Shown here: one piece after another, positions 18,816 through 27,952 of the stretch
Layout: each line of letters opens with the position of its first letter
How positions within the stretch are numbered: position 1 is the first letter of the stretch
Assembly (NCBI RefSeq): GCF_001590685.1
Contig: NZ_CP014616.1
Location: 1,363,001-1,427,000, forward strand
From: Sporosarcina psychrophila
GTDB lineage: Bacteria; Bacillota; Bacilli; Bacillales_A; Planococcaceae
Length of the DNA stretch: 64,000 nucleotides
Direction of reading: 5' to 3'
Notes under the pieces: generated by a model
What the model saw: only the letters and a program-made list of their open reading frames with translations
What the model was told of the DNA's origin: nothing
Databases searched by the model: none
Translations under genes and position numbers: made by a program

Positions 18816-20498
18816 TTGTTTAAACAAAAAGGATCTATTAGAACTAAAATAATGCTTGGAACGATTATTCCAATTGCAGTATTATCTTTATTATTTAGTT
18901 TAGGTTTTTATTTTCAATCTATGTCAATTGTCAATCAGAATGTCATTCCCCAGTTTGAGAGAGTACTCAACACGAATTTACTAGACTTGAAAAAAGATAT
19001 CGATGCCGAGATGCTTAATAAAGCAAAGACAAATAAACAGGACTATGAAAGATTACTCGCTATAATCAATGAATCGCGTGAGATAGGCGATTTAGAAAGT
19101 GTTTATATCATGAGTAAAGTTGATGGTGAGGATATGATCCTTGCGCTGTCCGATACGGCAGATTATCTTACGCCTTATCCGTTTAAATCCGAACAAAACG
19201 ATGCGCTAAACATGGAACAGCCATTGTTCAGTGAGATTTATGAGGATGAGTACGGTGTACATAAATCAATCTATTTACATATTGAAGGGACAGATTCTAT
19301 TATAGGAATCGATCAGGATGCGAAATTTATCCCTGATTTAACCCGGAAAATACTTATCATCAGTATTGCACTTACGCTAGGGGCATTGGTGGTAGGGGCT
19401 GGAATATCTTATATTTTATCAACAAGAATTACGAAACCACTTCAACAATTAGTGAAGTATACAGAAGTTGTAGCCCAAGGTGATTTAACAAAAGAAGTTA
19501 GTGTGAATAGTCAAGATGAAATTGGTCATCTTGCCCACAGTTTCCGAAACATGCAACAAGAATTGAGAAATACGATTGAACATGTCAATGTAGCGACGGA
19601 CAACGTTATCACTTCCTCGGATGACTTGACCTATAGCGCAGAGCAAATGACAGAAGTAGTCAATCATACGACTGTTACGACCCAAGAAGTATCTTCGACG
19701 AGCGATACGTTAGCAAGTAGTGCATCACAAAACTTGGTGGCACTTGAACAAATCACAATTGGTCTGCAAGAAATAGCAGATTCTTCTATGAAAGTAACGG
19801 AAGAATCGATGGATGCATCCCAAGAAGCTAAGCAAGGTAATCATCTTATTTTAGACTCGATTCAAGGGATTGATACGATAACGAGCTCAGTTAAAGTTTC
19901 TATGGATATCACACAGTTGATGAATACGAGATCCAATGAAGTTGGTCAAATTATAGAAATTATTACGGCTATTTCTGATCAAATAAACTTACTTGCACTG
20001 AATGCCGCTATAGAAGCAGCACGTGCAGGCGATGCTGGAAAAGGATTCAGTGTAGTCGCAGATGAAGTGAGGAAACTTGCTGAGCAATCCGCATCTTCAG
20101 CAAACCAAATTAGTACGCTCGTGAAAGAAATTCAAAATGACTCTCAAAATTCTGTGAAGGCCATGACGAAGGTATTCGAAGATGTGGAACGTGAAACTGG
20201 AATCGTACGCGAAACAGGTAAATCGTTTACTAGCATTTTGAATCGTATTACTCAAATTACAGAAAAAAATCAATCAGTATCTGCAACAATACAAGAAATC
20301 TCTGCGGGTTCTGAGGAAATACTAGCATCTACAATCGAAACAGTTCAATCATTAGAAGAGACATCTTCCCATACGCAAAACATTGCTGCATCTATGGAAG
20401 AGCAATTGGCTTCTATGGAAGAAATGGTTGGAACGACAACGACCCTTAATGAAATGGCAATAAACTTAAAAGATCATGTAAAGAAATTTAAAATTTAA
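18816..20498 (+). CDS. Methyl-accepting chemotaxis protein
   Basis: Transmembrane chemoreceptor. Layout: N-terminal helix (about 12-32), extracellular sensor (about 33-185), second helix (about 185-205), HAMP (about 205-260) and a coiled-coil signalling domain with the conserved tip [32 protein letters not shown]. The TTG start follows TAGGAGG. The sensor keeps the short Cache-like strand pattern. It follows an ATP-grasp gene; the ligand is unknown. Confidence 0.92.
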   Translation: MFKQKGSIRTKIMLGTIIPIAVLSLLFSLGFYFQSMSIVNQNVIPQFERVLNTNLLDLKKDIDAEMLNKAKTNKQDYERLLAIINESREIGDLESVYIMSKVDGEDMILALSDTADYLTPYPFKSEQNDALNMEQPLFSEIYEDEYGVHKSIYLHIEGTDSIIGIDQDAKFIPDLTRKILIISIALTLGALVVGAGISYILSTRITKPLQQLVKYTEVVAQGDLTKEVSVNSQDEIGHLAHSFRNMQQELRNTIEHVNVATDNVITSSDDLTYSAEQMTEVVNHTTVTTQEVSSTSDTLASSASQNLVALEQITIGLQEIADSSMKVTEESMDASQEAKQGNHLILDSIQGIDTITSSVKVSMDITQLMNTRSNEVGQIIEIITAISDQINLLALNAAIEAARAGDAGKGFSVVADEVRKLAEQSASSANQISTLVKEIQNDSQNSVKAMTKVFEDVERETGIVRETGKSFTSILNRITQITEKNQSVSATIQEISAGSEEILASTIETVQSLEETSSHTQNIAASMEEQLASMEEMVGTTTTLNEMAINLKDHVKKFKI

Positions 20499-20626
20499 AA
20501 CTCCAAAAAGATTAAGGACAGTCTTTATTTGCGGAGGAGATAATAATAGAGGGTCTTTTGCGATTAAGGGCTGGAAATTCACATTTATAAACTAAATTAG
20601 TTGTTCCCATTTCTAATTTCATGTAG

Positions 20627-20632
20627 TATAAT
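20627..20632 (+). promoter_or_regulatory. -10 box upstream of rlmN
   Basis: TATAAT at 20627-20632, with a TTCCCA 17 bases upstream as the likely weak -35. It sits 35 bases before the rlmN start. Confidence 0.5.
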
Positions 20633-20666
20633 ATGTGAATTGCATTTTTTGAAATGAGGATAACTA

Positions 20667-21731
20667 ATGAAGAATTCGATATATGGACTCACAATTGAAC
20701 AACTTACAGAATGGTTAGTGGATCAAGGGCAGAAAAAATTCCGTGCTGCACAAATTTGGGACTGGTTATATAAAAAGCGTGTAACAAACTTTGCAGACAT
20801 GAAAAATATTAATCAAGAATGTATCGACTTGCTGGATGCGAACTATGTCCTCCGAACGCTAGAACAGACTGTGAAACAGGAATCAGAAGATGGCACAATC
20901 AAATTCCTATTTAAAATGCAAGATGGTAACTTGATTGAAACTGTTTTAATGAAATTTCCTTACGGCCAATCGGTTTGTGTAACGACACAAGTCGGCTGTA
21001 ATATCGGTTGCAGTTTTTGTGCGAGTGGATTATTGAAAAAAAGCCGTGATTTAACAGCAGGAGAAATTGTGGAACAAATCATGGAAGTACAGCATCACCT
21101 TGACGCGAAAGCTGAAGATGAGCGCGTAAGTCATATTGTTGTTATGGGAATTGGCGAACCATTTGACAACTATTCGCATTTGATGAATTTCCTTCGTGTC
21201 GTCAATGATCAAAAAGGACTTTCCATCGGTGCTCGTCACATTACCGTTTCAACAAGTGGTAATCCGCAACGAATTAAGGATTTTGCAGAAGAAAATATCC
21301 AAATTAACCTAGCAGTATCTCTGCATGCACCTAATAATGAGTTGCGTACACGCGTTATGAAAATTAACAAAGCGTTCCCGCTTGAGAAATTGATGGATTC
21401 AATCGATTATTATTTGGAAACGACAAACCGCAGAATCACGTTTGAATATATTATGTTGCATGATGTAAATGATCATGTTCTGGAAGCACAGCAGCTTGCA
21501 AAACTACTCGAAAACAAACGTCACCTATCATATGTTAACTTGATTCCCTACAATCCGGTTGACGAACATGACCAGTATCGCCGTAGTACACCAGAAGACA
21601 TTAAAGCATTTTATGAAACACTCAAAAGAAAAGGCATCAATTGCGGCGTCCGTCTTGAACATGGTACAGACATCGACGCAGCATGCGGTCAGTTACGAAG
21701 TAAGCAGATTAAGAAAGATAAAGCCGTCTAA
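20667..21731 (+). CDS. rlmN: 23S rRNA (adenine2503-C2)-methyltransferase
   Basis: Radical SAM dual-specificity RNA methyltransferase that methylates A2503 of 23S rRNA and A37 of some tRNAs. The 4Fe-4S binding CxxxCxxC is seen as CNIGCSFC. Other family blocks are the N-terminal [11 protein letters not shown] helix, [26 protein letters not shown], the [18 protein letters not shown]-terminus with its catalytic Cys. Length (354) is typical. A strong bidirectional terminator follows. Confidence 0.96.
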   Translation: MKNSIYGLTIEQLTEWLVDQGQKKFRAAQIWDWLYKKRVTNFADMKNINQECIDLLDANYVLRTLEQTVKQESEDGTIKFLFKMQDGNLIETVLMKFPYGQSVCVTTQVGCNIGCSFCASGLLKKSRDLTAGEIVEQIMEVQHHLDAKAEDERVSHIVVMGIGEPFDNYSHLMNFLRVVNDQKGLSIGARHITVSTSGNPQRIKDFAEENIQINLAVSLHAPNNELRTRVMKINKAFPLEKLMDSIDYYLETTNRRITFEYIMLHDVNDHVLEAQQLAKLLENKRHLSYVNLIPYNPVDEHDQYRRSTPEDIKAFYETLKRKGINCGVRLEHGTDIDAACGQLRSKQIKKDKAV

Positions 21732-21738
21732 TCCATTT

Positions 21739-21787
21739 AAAAAGAGTGTGCAATTCCTAGGGGAACTAGGAGTTGCACACTCTTTTT
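21739..21787. terminator. Bidirectional terminator
   Basis: AAAAAGAGTGTGCAA...TTGCACACTCTTTTT forms a long stem flanked by A and T tracts, so it can end both rlmN (plus) and the minus-strand gene at 21815. Confidence 0.85.
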
Positions 21788-21814
21788 ATCATCTAGACTT
21801 CGGTGCTCTTGTTC

Positions 21815-22192
21815 TTAGCTCTTTTTCTTCATTAAAATCACGATGAACTGGACAATAAATGCCAGTCCCAATCCAAAGGAAGAAATGATGAACAAGGACA
21901 AGATTCCGAGTACATCACCTATCCCATTCGGATTCATTAACAAGCTGCGGAAAAACTCTGCAAAACCGAGAGCCACACCAATCAAGAAAATCCTGAAAGC
22001 AATTTTCAAATTGTAAAACAGCAGTAAAAATGAAAAAACACCGATGATTAGCCCGAAAAGACCAAATGTTAAGTAGTTTGTAAAGACAAGCGTTTGACCC
22101 AAAACAGTTCGAACACCTACTATGAGAAGAACGAAACTTGTAAGTCCAGTGAAAAAACCGATCTTCCAGAACTTGTTAATCATAAAACGCAC
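21815..22192 (-). CDS. Small integral membrane protein
   Basis: A 125-residue protein with four predicted membrane helices (about 9-30, 38-60, 63-82 and 94-118) and a lysine-rich C-terminus. No motif that names a family. The ribosome site GGAAGTGGG precedes the ATG. Its upstream region is the 41-bp tandem array (22283-22772), which therefore sits where its promoter and operator would be expected. Confidence 0.7.
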   Translation of the reverse strand: MRFMINKFWKIGFFTGLTSFVLLIVGVRTVLGQTLVFTNYLTFGLFGLIIGVFSFLLLFYNLKIAFRIFLIGVALGFAEFFRSLLMNPNGIGDVLGILSLFIISSFGLGLAFIVQFIVILMKKKS

Positions 22193-22282
22193 CCACTTCC
22201 ATTGTTCATCATATCGAATAATGGTGTGATTATGCCAATGAAAGCATTAAAAAAGTGAAAACGTAAGCGGTTTGCTCGCCAA

Positions 22283-22772
22283 CCGATCAAAACCTTCGCG
22301 GAAGCAATCATATCCCCGGCTAACCGATCATAACTGACTCGGAAGCAATCATATCCCCGACGAACCGATCATAACCGACGCGGAAGCGATCATATCCCCG
22401 GCCAACCGATCATAACCGACGCGGAAGCAATCATAACCCCGACGAACCGATCATAACGGACGCGGAAGCAATCATATCTCCGACGAACCAATCATAACCG
22501 ACGTGGAAGCGATCATATCCCCGGCTAACCGATCATAACTGACGTGGAAGCAATCATATCTCCGTCCAACCGATCATAACCGACGCGGAAGCGATCATAT
22601 CTCCGTCCAACCGATCATAACGGACGCGGAAGCAATCATATCTCCGTCCAACCGATCATAACGGACGCGGAAGCAATCATAACCCCGTCCAACCGATCAT
22701 AACTGACGCGGAAGCAATCGTATCTCCGTCCAACCGATCATAACTGACATCCAACCGACCATATATGCAACG
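22283..22772. repeat. 41-bp tandem repeat array, 12 units
   Basis: The block CCGATCATAA recurs at 22283, 22324, 22365, 22406, 22447, 22488, 22529, 22570, 22611, 22652, 22693 and 22734, always exactly 41 bases apart; the last unit is truncated. Each unit has two related halves of 21 and 20 bases, CCGATCATAACCGACGCGG-like and GCAATCATATCCCCGACG-like. Unit sequence varies by point changes only. Because 41 is not a multiple of three, no frame runs through it. It lies between the promoter side of 21815-22192 and the terminator of 22848-23168. Confidence 0.92.
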
Positions 22773-22796
22773 AACTAAATAATCCCCCAAGCAATC

Positions 22797-22833
22797 AAAA
22801 AAATCCCATTCCTCATATCAGAGGAATGGGATT
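22797..22833 (-). terminator. Terminator of the YflT-like gene
   Basis: AATCCCATTCCTC (22802-22814) pairs with GAGGAATGGGATT (22821-22833); on the minus strand it is followed by a run of seven T. Confidence 0.85.
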
Positions 22834-22847
22834 CATAAACTTATAAG

Positions 22848-23168
22848 TTATTTCTTCGCAATTAGGATAAGTTTCCCTTGGTCAAGTTCTGCCTCTGCAT
22901 CGGCAGCTTCTGCCGTGGATAGTCCTGCAGCTTCCATCTTGCTACGGAGTTCATCTCCGCGAGAAGAGAACATGTTTTTCATACTATCCAAGAAACCTTG
23001 TTCTTTCATACCTACGCTTTCTGTATCTAGCGCATCCGTTATGTGACTGGCTCTCTTTTTGTCATGTGCAAAAATATAAATCTCATCATGTGTATATCCT
23101 TGTGTTACCAATTTCTCGATTTCTTCCTTTGCCTGAACGGCGTTTTCAACAGTTTTTTTAATAGTCAT
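22848..23168 (-). CDS. yflT: YflT-like general stress protein
   Basis: A 106-residue protein matching the general stress protein 17M/YflT domain: an N-terminal ferredoxin-like half (residues about 5-40, with EIEKLVTQGYTHDEIYIFA) and an acidic helical end. Members are sigma-B controlled in Bacillus; exact function is unknown. Its upstream region carries a plausible sigma-B promoter (23204-23229) and a GGAGGTAA ribosome site. Confidence 0.85.
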   Translation of the reverse strand: MTIKKTVENAVQAKEEIEKLVTQGYTHDEIYIFAHDKKRASHITDALDTESVGMKEQGFLDSMKNMFSSRGDELRSKMEAAGLSTAEAADAEAELDQGKLILIAKK

Positions 23169-23203
23169 TTAAATTACCTCCATTTTTTGTTCTCCTTTTT
23201 TAT

Positions 23204-23229
23204 ATTCCCCAAAAAGGTAAGGACTAAAC
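23204..23229 (-). promoter_or_regulatory. Candidate sigma-B promoter
   Basis: On the minus strand GTTTAG (23229-23224), a 14-base spacer and GGGAAT (23209-23204) match the sigma-B consensus GTTTAA / GGGTAT with one mismatch in each box, upstream of the yflT-like gene. Confidence 0.65.
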
Positions 23230-23248
23230 AAAAAAATGAAAGTGCGGA

Positions 23249-23545
23249 TCATCTGGGTAAACTTTGATAGGTCCGGATGAAATAAGTTGGGTCTGTATCG
23301 ACTTCATAAGTGAAGACACCTTGGGTTGTATGTAAATAGAAAAATCCTGCTCCGCTGGAAAACGGCTTATAGGACATATCATGCACGTGTTCTAATCTGA
23401 ATGTATTTCGTGAAGTTGAAATCGAGTCAGTATATAAATGGATACTATGCACGGTACGCTTTGTTTTTTGGTCATACCAACCCATAACTCGTTCGACTGA
23501 AATATACGTAAGTGTAGCAACAGTTTGCTTGATCGATTCATTCAT
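23249..23545 (-). CDS. Conserved hypothetical protein, 98 residues
   Basis: Small soluble protein rich in beta-type segments and aromatic residues (HSIHLYTDSISTSRNTFRLE, then GAGFFYLHTTQGVFTYEV). A PH-like or small beta-barrel fold is possible but I do not recognise the family. The start at 23545 is chosen because CGGAGG lies just upstream; further in-frame ATG codons up to 23590 lack a ribosome site. It may be read together with the yflT-like gene 80 bases downstream. Confidence 0.65.
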   Translation of the reverse strand: MNESIKQTVATLTYISVERVMGWYDQKTKRTVHSIHLYTDSISTSRNTFRLEHVHDMSYKPFSSGAGFFYLHTTQGVFTYEVDTDPTYFIRTYQSLPR

Positions 23546-23683
23546 TGAAATTCCTCCGTTATCACAATTTATATTCATCATTATCCCCATCCTAACAGGT
23601 ATTTATCGATATCCAAAATAGGTAGTTTTTTCATGTGTAAAAGTCCCTCGATGGGGAATGGACTGTATAAGGAGGTAGATACG

Positions 23684-24229
23684 ATGAAGAAAATTTCTAT
23701 TTTCATCTTGACCATGGCATTATCCTTTGTGCTTGTTGCTTGCGGGAACGCTGAAAAAAATATTGATAAGGTAGTGGACGAACCTATTACGGGAGAGAAT
23801 AGTAATGGGGACACAAATGGTGCGACTTCGACGGAGGGAACTAGTAGCCCTGAAACTGAACAAAATACAGATACCGTCAATCAAGATGATATGCAAAAAA
23901 AGATGGATGAACTTGGCTATGCTGATTTCGAACTAAAGCTTGACTATGCGAATCATCAGGAATATGAGGCAGAGCTTGAAAAAAATAGTGACAATTCAAT
24001 CGATGCAGAAATTGAGGATTCACTTAATAATATCAAGAAAAAGGGGACAGAGGCATTCAATGAACTGTATCCATTGGTGAAACAGTTAACAATTACTCAA
24101 CAGACAGGGAAGGAAGCTGCCATTCAAGAAGTAATGAAGGTATTCGATTTACCGACAGATTATACGGAATTTGAGCTAGAAATTCGATTTAAAGACGGTA
24201 CAAAAATCGAATTTGAAGATGATAAATAA
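23684..24229 (+). CDS. yusW: YusW-like lipoprotein
   Basis: A predicted lipoprotein: basic start MKKISIF, hydrophobic helix and a VLVACGN lipobox with Cys near residue 20. A low-complexity Asn/Thr/Glu/Ser linker (about 35-75) leads to a folded C-terminal domain with the YusW-type pattern (DFELKLDYANHQEYEAE, then EAIQEVMKVF and a final KIEFED). Function unknown. The start follows AGGAGGTAG. A terminator is at 24259. Confidence 0.75.
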   Translation: MKKISIFILTMALSFVLVACGNAEKNIDKVVDEPITGENSNGDTNGATSTEGTSSPETEQNTDTVNQDDMQKKMDELGYADFELKLDYANHQEYEAELEKNSDNSIDAEIEDSLNNIKKKGTEAFNELYPLVKQLTITQQTGKEAAIQEVMKVFDLPTDYTEFELEIRFKDGTKIEFEDDK

Positions 24230-24258
24230 ACAATAAATAGCTTCAATAATAGGTTGTG

Positions 24259-24293
24259 AAAATCTCCTCGGTTTAAATGCCGGGGAGATTTTT
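24259..24293 (+). terminator. Intrinsic terminator
   Basis: AAAATCTCCTCGG pairs with CCGGGGAGATTTTT (one G-T pair), followed by T residues. Confidence 0.8.
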
Positions 24294-24389
24294 GTCTGAA
24301 TTGTTAAAGACAACCTGACCTAAATAAGGAGAATATAGGGCAATAAATGTTACAGATTTGTTAATTGTCTATTTTTCAAAAGAGAATTC

Positions 24390-24418
24390 TTGACTGGATA
24401 AAAGACTAGCACTACAAT
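24390..24418 (+). promoter_or_regulatory. Sigma-A promoter of the blaI-like operon
   Basis: TTGACT (24390-24395), 17-base spacer, TACAAT (24413-24418). A weak ACA...TGT dyad overlaps the -10 (24414-24428) and could be an operator for the BlaI-type repressor. Confidence 0.6.
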
Positions 24419-24441
24419 GAGTAATGTGGAGATGAGTAGTC

Positions 24442-24855
24442 ATGAAAATTAGGGAATTCAAGTTGAATGAAAGTGGGCTAAACCGCTTTTTTGGGCCTCT
24501 TGAGGCAAAGATTATGGACGTTTTATGGAATGATGTCGAAATGACTATTAAAGATGTTCAGCAAGTACTTGAACATGAAAAATCAACGAATTTCAATACA
24601 GTAATGACTGTTATGAATCGATTAGTAGACAAGGAGATTCTTTGCAAGAGACTGGAAGGACGGTCGTTTTTGTATAAACCGCTTCTATCAAGGGAAGAAT
24701 TTTTGACTACACAGTCGAAAGAAATGACAAATGAGCTGATGGATGAATTTGGAAATGTTGTAGTAAGTCACATGCTGGATGCACTTGAAGATGTAGATGA
24801 TGCTCTCGTGGCCAAGCTCGAACAGAAAATCAAAGAACTGAAAAAGGGCATGTAA
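24442..24855 (+). CDS. BlaI/MecI-family transcriptional repressor
   Basis: A 137-residue winged-helix regulator of the penicillinase repressor family. The LGPLEAKIMDVLW-type start is present as FGPLEAKIMDVLWN, followed by the recognition region (TNFNTVMTVMNRLVDKEIL) and the FLYKPLLSREEF strand. A C-terminal helical dimerisation tail follows. In this family a membrane M56 protease relieves repression by causing repressor cleavage; such a protease is encoded four bases downstream. Confidence 0.9.
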   Translation: MKIREFKLNESGLNRFFGPLEAKIMDVLWNDVEMTIKDVQQVLEHEKSTNFNTVMTVMNRLVDKEILCKRLEGRSFLYKPLLSREEFLTTQSKEMTNELMDEFGNVVVSHMLDALEDVDDALVAKLEQKIKELKKGM

Positions 24856-24858
24856 CGT

Positions 24859-25707
24859 ATGTACAAACGTCAATCATTAAGTATGCTTGTTGTGTCACTC
24901 ATAATTTCAGGGACGATTTATCTTCAAATGGGTTTGTATCTGATGTCGATCATAGCAGGCTGGGATATTGGTCATAACCTTGTTGTCGTCTGTCACGGTT
25001 GGATCAAAAATATTGGCTTGTCTTCTCTTGAGTATGTCCTCGATGCATTTGTCATTTATACGTTGTTATTTTCGATATGGAAAATAGGATCACAATTTTA
25101 TCATGCTTCACGAATGAAAAAACGATTTAAGCAGTATGAAGAAAATACGCTCACAACCGAAATGAATCAAACTTATAGCGATGGAAAAGATGGATTTATT
25201 GTGATCTCGCATCCTTCACCGATTGCAATCACAATGGGATTTGTTCGTCCTAAAATCGTATTATCGACGGGATTGATAAGCCTATTAAATGACGATGAAT
25301 TAAATGCAGTCATTTCTCATGAGATGTATCATCAAAAAAATCGTGACCCCCTTACCATCTTTTTGATGTCACTTTGTTCGTCCACGATGGGCTATATTCC
25401 GATTCTAAAATGGTTTAATCAGAAATATAGCATCATTAAGGAATTGTCAGCCGATGAATATGCAATTGAAAAACAACAGACGTCTGTTAACTTAGGGAGC
25501 GCGCTTTTAAAGATGCTTAAAGTGTGCAAACATGAAAAAATGCCTTTTGTCTATGCGTCATTTGCTGATACATCTGTCAATTATCGGATTGACTATATCT
25601 TGAATCCGTTAAAAGGAATCCAAATAAAGCTACCTGTGAAGGTTATGCTTCTGTCAGTAACGATTTTTTGCTTCATTTGTGCACTATTTATTTACGCTCT
25701 TGCGTAA
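24859..25707 (+). CDS. M56-family membrane metallopeptidase (BlaR1/MecR1-like, no sensor)
   Basis: An integral membrane zinc protease of 282 residues. Helices lie at about 8-28, 50-72 and the C-terminus (about 258-280). The zinc motif HEMYH (in VISHEMYHQKNRDPL) and a downstream ELSADEYA glutamate are intact. It lacks the extracellular penicillin-binding domain of BlaR1/MecR1, so it cannot sense beta-lactam that way. Paired with a BlaI-like repressor and followed by a disulfide-forming pair, it may answer an envelope or redox signal; that is inference. Confidence 0.85.
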   Translation: MYKRQSLSMLVVSLIISGTIYLQMGLYLMSIIAGWDIGHNLVVVCHGWIKNIGLSSLEYVLDAFVIYTLLFSIWKIGSQFYHASRMKKRFKQYEENTLTTEMNQTYSDGKDGFIVISHPSPIAITMGFVRPKIVLSTGLISLLNDDELNAVISHEMYHQKNRDPLTIFLMSLCSSTMGYIPILKWFNQKYSIIKELSADEYAIEKQQTSVNLGSALLKMLKVCKHEKMPFVYASFADTSVNYRIDYILNPLKGIQIKLPVKVMLLSVTIFCFICALFIYALA

Positions 25708-25758
25708 ATTTTTATTTCATTACACTACGTCATGTAGTTCAAATTAGGAGTGTTTACC

Positions 25759-26409
25759 TTGTCTAAGAAGATTTTTTGGATTGTTGGTTTAGTAGTTATT
25801 TGTATCGTAGGAGTTATTGTTTTAACGGATGCCAATCAAAAGTCAACCGTTATAGATGTAGAAGGGCAACCGTTCTTGGGTGAAGAGTCAGCACCAGTTG
25901 ACATTATTGAGTTTGGTGATTATAAATGTCCAAGTTGTAAAGATTTCAATGATAGACTTTTTCCGGTTATTTACAAGGAGTTAGTTGAAACGGGGAAAGC
26001 CAAGTTTTACTTTATGAATTACTCCTTTATAAACATCGATTCAAATCGATCCGCTCAATTTGCAGAAACGGTTTATCAAGAATTAGGGAATGATAAGTTT
26101 TGGACTTTCCATGAATTATTATTTAGTAAGCAACCAGAAGATTTAACCTACGAAAAAAAGGACTTATATACGGAGTCATTTTTGGAAGAGGTTTTAGCGG
26201 AAGTGGCAACTGAAGAAGAAACGAATAAAGTAATGCAGTCATTTGGTGAAAGCAAGGGGAAAGAAGCTTGGGAGAAAGATATGAAAACGGCCAATAACCT
26301 AGGTGTATCCTCCACACCAACAATCTTTATAAGTGGAAAACAATTTACGGGTAGTACGTTAGATGATTTCACAAAAATGGTGGAAGAGGCGGCTGCTAGT
26401 GGTAAGTAA
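25759..26409 (+). CDS. bdbD: DsbA-like thiol-disulfide oxidoreductase
   Basis: Extracytoplasmic thioredoxin-fold oxidase that introduces disulfides into exported proteins. An N-terminal membrane anchor (about residues 4-24), the active site CPSC in FGDYKCPSC and the cis-Pro segment STPTIFISG are present. The TTG at 25759 is preferred because AGGAG lies eight bases before it; a GTG at 25750 is an alternative. It overlaps its redox partner BdbC by 11 bases. Confidence 0.9.
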   Translation: MSKKIFWIVGLVVICIVGVIVLTDANQKSTVIDVEGQPFLGEESAPVDIIEFGDYKCPSCKDFNDRLFPVIYKELVETGKAKFYFMNYSFINIDSNRSAQFAETVYQELGNDKFWTFHELLFSKQPEDLTYEKKDLYTESFLEEVLAEVATEEETNKVMQSFGESKGKEAWEKDMKTANNLGVSSTPTIFISGKQFTGSTLDDFTKMVEEAAASGK

Positions 26410-26803
26410 ACCGCTCCTCCTTGCCTGGTTAGCATCGATTACAGCGATGATAGGAAGTTTGTTTTTTAGCGAGCGTATGGGCTTTGTACCATGCACTTTC
26501 TGCTGGTATCAGCGAATAGTTATGTACCCACTAGTTCTGTTCCTTGGCATGGCATTTTATCGAAATGACCGCGATATATATAAGTACGTACTTCCGATGT
26601 CAGTCATAGGCATGCTTCTATCTGGTTATCATTATGCGTTGCAGAAACTGCCTTCATTGCAAGAATTCAGTACGTGTACGAGCGGGGTTCCATGCTCGGG
26701 ACAATATATTAATTGGTTTGGTTTTGTAACGATTCCTTTTTTGGCACTCATTGCTTTTACTTTTATTACGGCGATGATGTTGATGCTTTGGAGACGTAAA
26801 TAA
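26399..26803 (+). CDS. bdbC: Disulfide bond formation protein, DsbB-like
   Basis: Quinone-linked membrane partner that reoxidises BdbD. The four-helix protein of about 134 residues has the first cysteine pair in CTFCWYQR and the second in CTSGVPC. The likely start is GTG at 26399 behind GAAGAGG; an ATG at 26363 would lengthen it by 12 polar residues inside bdbD. The overlap with bdbD implies coupled translation. Confidence 0.9.
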   Translation: MVSKPLLLAWLASITAMIGSLFFSERMGFVPCTFCWYQRIVMYPLVLFLGMAFYRNDRDIYKYVLPMSVIGMLLSGYHYALQKLPSLQEFSTCTSGVPCSGQYINWFGFVTIPFLALIAFTFITAMMLMLWRRK

Positions 26804-26813
26804 TAGTATGAGT

Positions 26814-26843
26814 AATGCCTCCCTGAAATCATTGGGGGGCATT
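26814..26843 (+). terminator. Hairpin after bdbC
   Basis: AATGCCTCCC pairs with GGGGGGCATT; the T-tract is poor (CTTC), so strength is uncertain. Confidence 0.5.
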
Positions 26844-26861
26844 CTTCAAATATAGGAAAGT

Positions 26862-27122
26862 ATAGGTTTGTTCGACATAGAATGGTGTCTAGACTCTAGA
26901 CTCTATCCACAAGCCGCTCGGGGCCAATAGAATGTGGGTCTCATGTAGCTGTTGCCGCAGGACGCGGCGTACTTAGGCTATATTTCCTTGAAAGCAATCC
27001 GGCTTTGTGGCAAAGAGCGCCACGTCGTACCTGCAAGAATGCAGTCGTCGCGATCTTAGAATGCCTTCCCCTTAATCGACTTATGCCTGCTATTCTTTTT
27101 GGCGCCTTGCGCTTTTATGTAA
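26862..27122. repeat. Intergenic repeat region
   Basis: No gene. The left end (TCGACATAGAATGGTGTCTAG) resembles 8668-8690, and the right end (GGCGCCTTGCGCTTTTA) is the boundary sequence also seen near 5896 and 41632. Between them are GC-rich short palindromes such as GTGGCAAAGAGCGCCAC. It looks like a fuller copy of a dispersed intergenic repeat whose fragments occur elsewhere in the window. Confidence 0.45.
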
Positions 27123-27147
27123 GTGTATCGCTATTTTATTCTGTTAC

Positions 27148-27176
27148 GTGACAACTATCAAAGAAACAAGTATGAT
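27148..27176 (+). promoter_or_regulatory. Candidate promoter of the DedA gene
   Basis: GTGACA (27148-27153), 17-base spacer, TATGAT (27171-27176). Confidence 0.6.
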
Positions 27177-27233
27177 GAATAAGGTTGTTTCTGTCAATGA
27201 ATCTGACAAATATTATTGAAAGTGAGTCTATGT

Positions 27234-27875
27234 ATGACTATAATTCAAAACATAATCAGCTTCATATTACATATTGATGAGCATTTGGTTGAAATTATTC
27301 AAAATTTCGGCTCGCTGTCATATGTACTATTATTCTTAATCGTGTTTGTTGAAACAGGATTAGTTATTTTCCCATTCTTACCAGGTGATTCTTTGCTATT
27401 TGCAAGTGGGGCTCTTGCTGCAATGGGGGCATTTAACATTGTACTTCTCCTTATTGTGTTCTTTACTGCGGCTGTCATTGGGGATACTGTAAATTATCAA
27501 ATCGGTAAAAAAGTTGGGACAGCGATCAAGCCTAATAGCTTAATTGGTAGAGTCATTGATCAAGAAAAAATGGATAAAGCAGAGAAATTCTTTAATAAAC
27601 ACGGTGGTAAAACGATAGTGATTGCCCGCTTTATGCCGTTCATTCGTACATTTATACCTTTTGTTGCAGGGGCTAGTCGTATGAATTATCGCTACTTTTT
27701 CATTTATAATGTAGTGGGCGCAATTCTATGGGTAGGAATTTGTACGATTGCAGGTTATTTCTTCGGGAATATTCCTATCATTAAAGATAACTTCTCCACT
27801 GTTATTTTATTAATTATCTTTGTGTCTGTTCTGCCAGTTGTTATCAGTTTTATGAAGAGTCGTTTGAAGAAATAA
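27234..27875 (+). CDS. DedA-family membrane protein
   Basis: DedA/VTT-domain protein, a family linked to lipid carrier (undecaprenyl phosphate) or phospholipid translocation and to membrane homeostasis. The 213-residue protein has the characteristic VFVETGLVIFPFLPGDSLLF block, the GDTVNYQIGKKVG segment, and FNKHGGKTIVIARFMPFIRTF.PFVAGAS, with several membrane helices. The ATG at 27234 has GAAAGTGAG upstream; a TTG at 27216 is an alternative. Monocistronic, with its own terminator. Confidence 0.9.
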   Translation: MTIIQNIISFILHIDEHLVEIIQNFGSLSYVLLFLIVFVETGLVIFPFLPGDSLLFASGALAAMGAFNIVLLLIVFFTAAVIGDTVNYQIGKKVGTAIKPNSLIGRVIDQEKMDKAEKFFNKHGGKTIVIARFMPFIRTFIPFVAGASRMNYRYFFIYNVVGAILWVGICTIAGYFFGNIPIIKDNFSTVILLIIFVSVLPVVISFMKSRLKK

Positions 27876-27895
27876 TGAATGTATTGCTAACAAGG

Positions 27896-27933
27896 AAACA
27901 CCTCCTAAGCGGATAAGCCTAGGAGGTGTTTTT
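27896..27933 (+). terminator. Intrinsic terminator of dedA
   Basis: AAACACCTCCTA pairs with TAGGAGGTGTTT followed by TTT. Confidence 0.85.
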
Positions 27934-27952
27934 GTCTATTATCTTTCAGGTC

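Noticed and set aside
22283..22772. CRISPR array
   Set aside because: There are no unique spacers: the whole 41-bp unit repeats, both halves are similar, and no cas genes are near.
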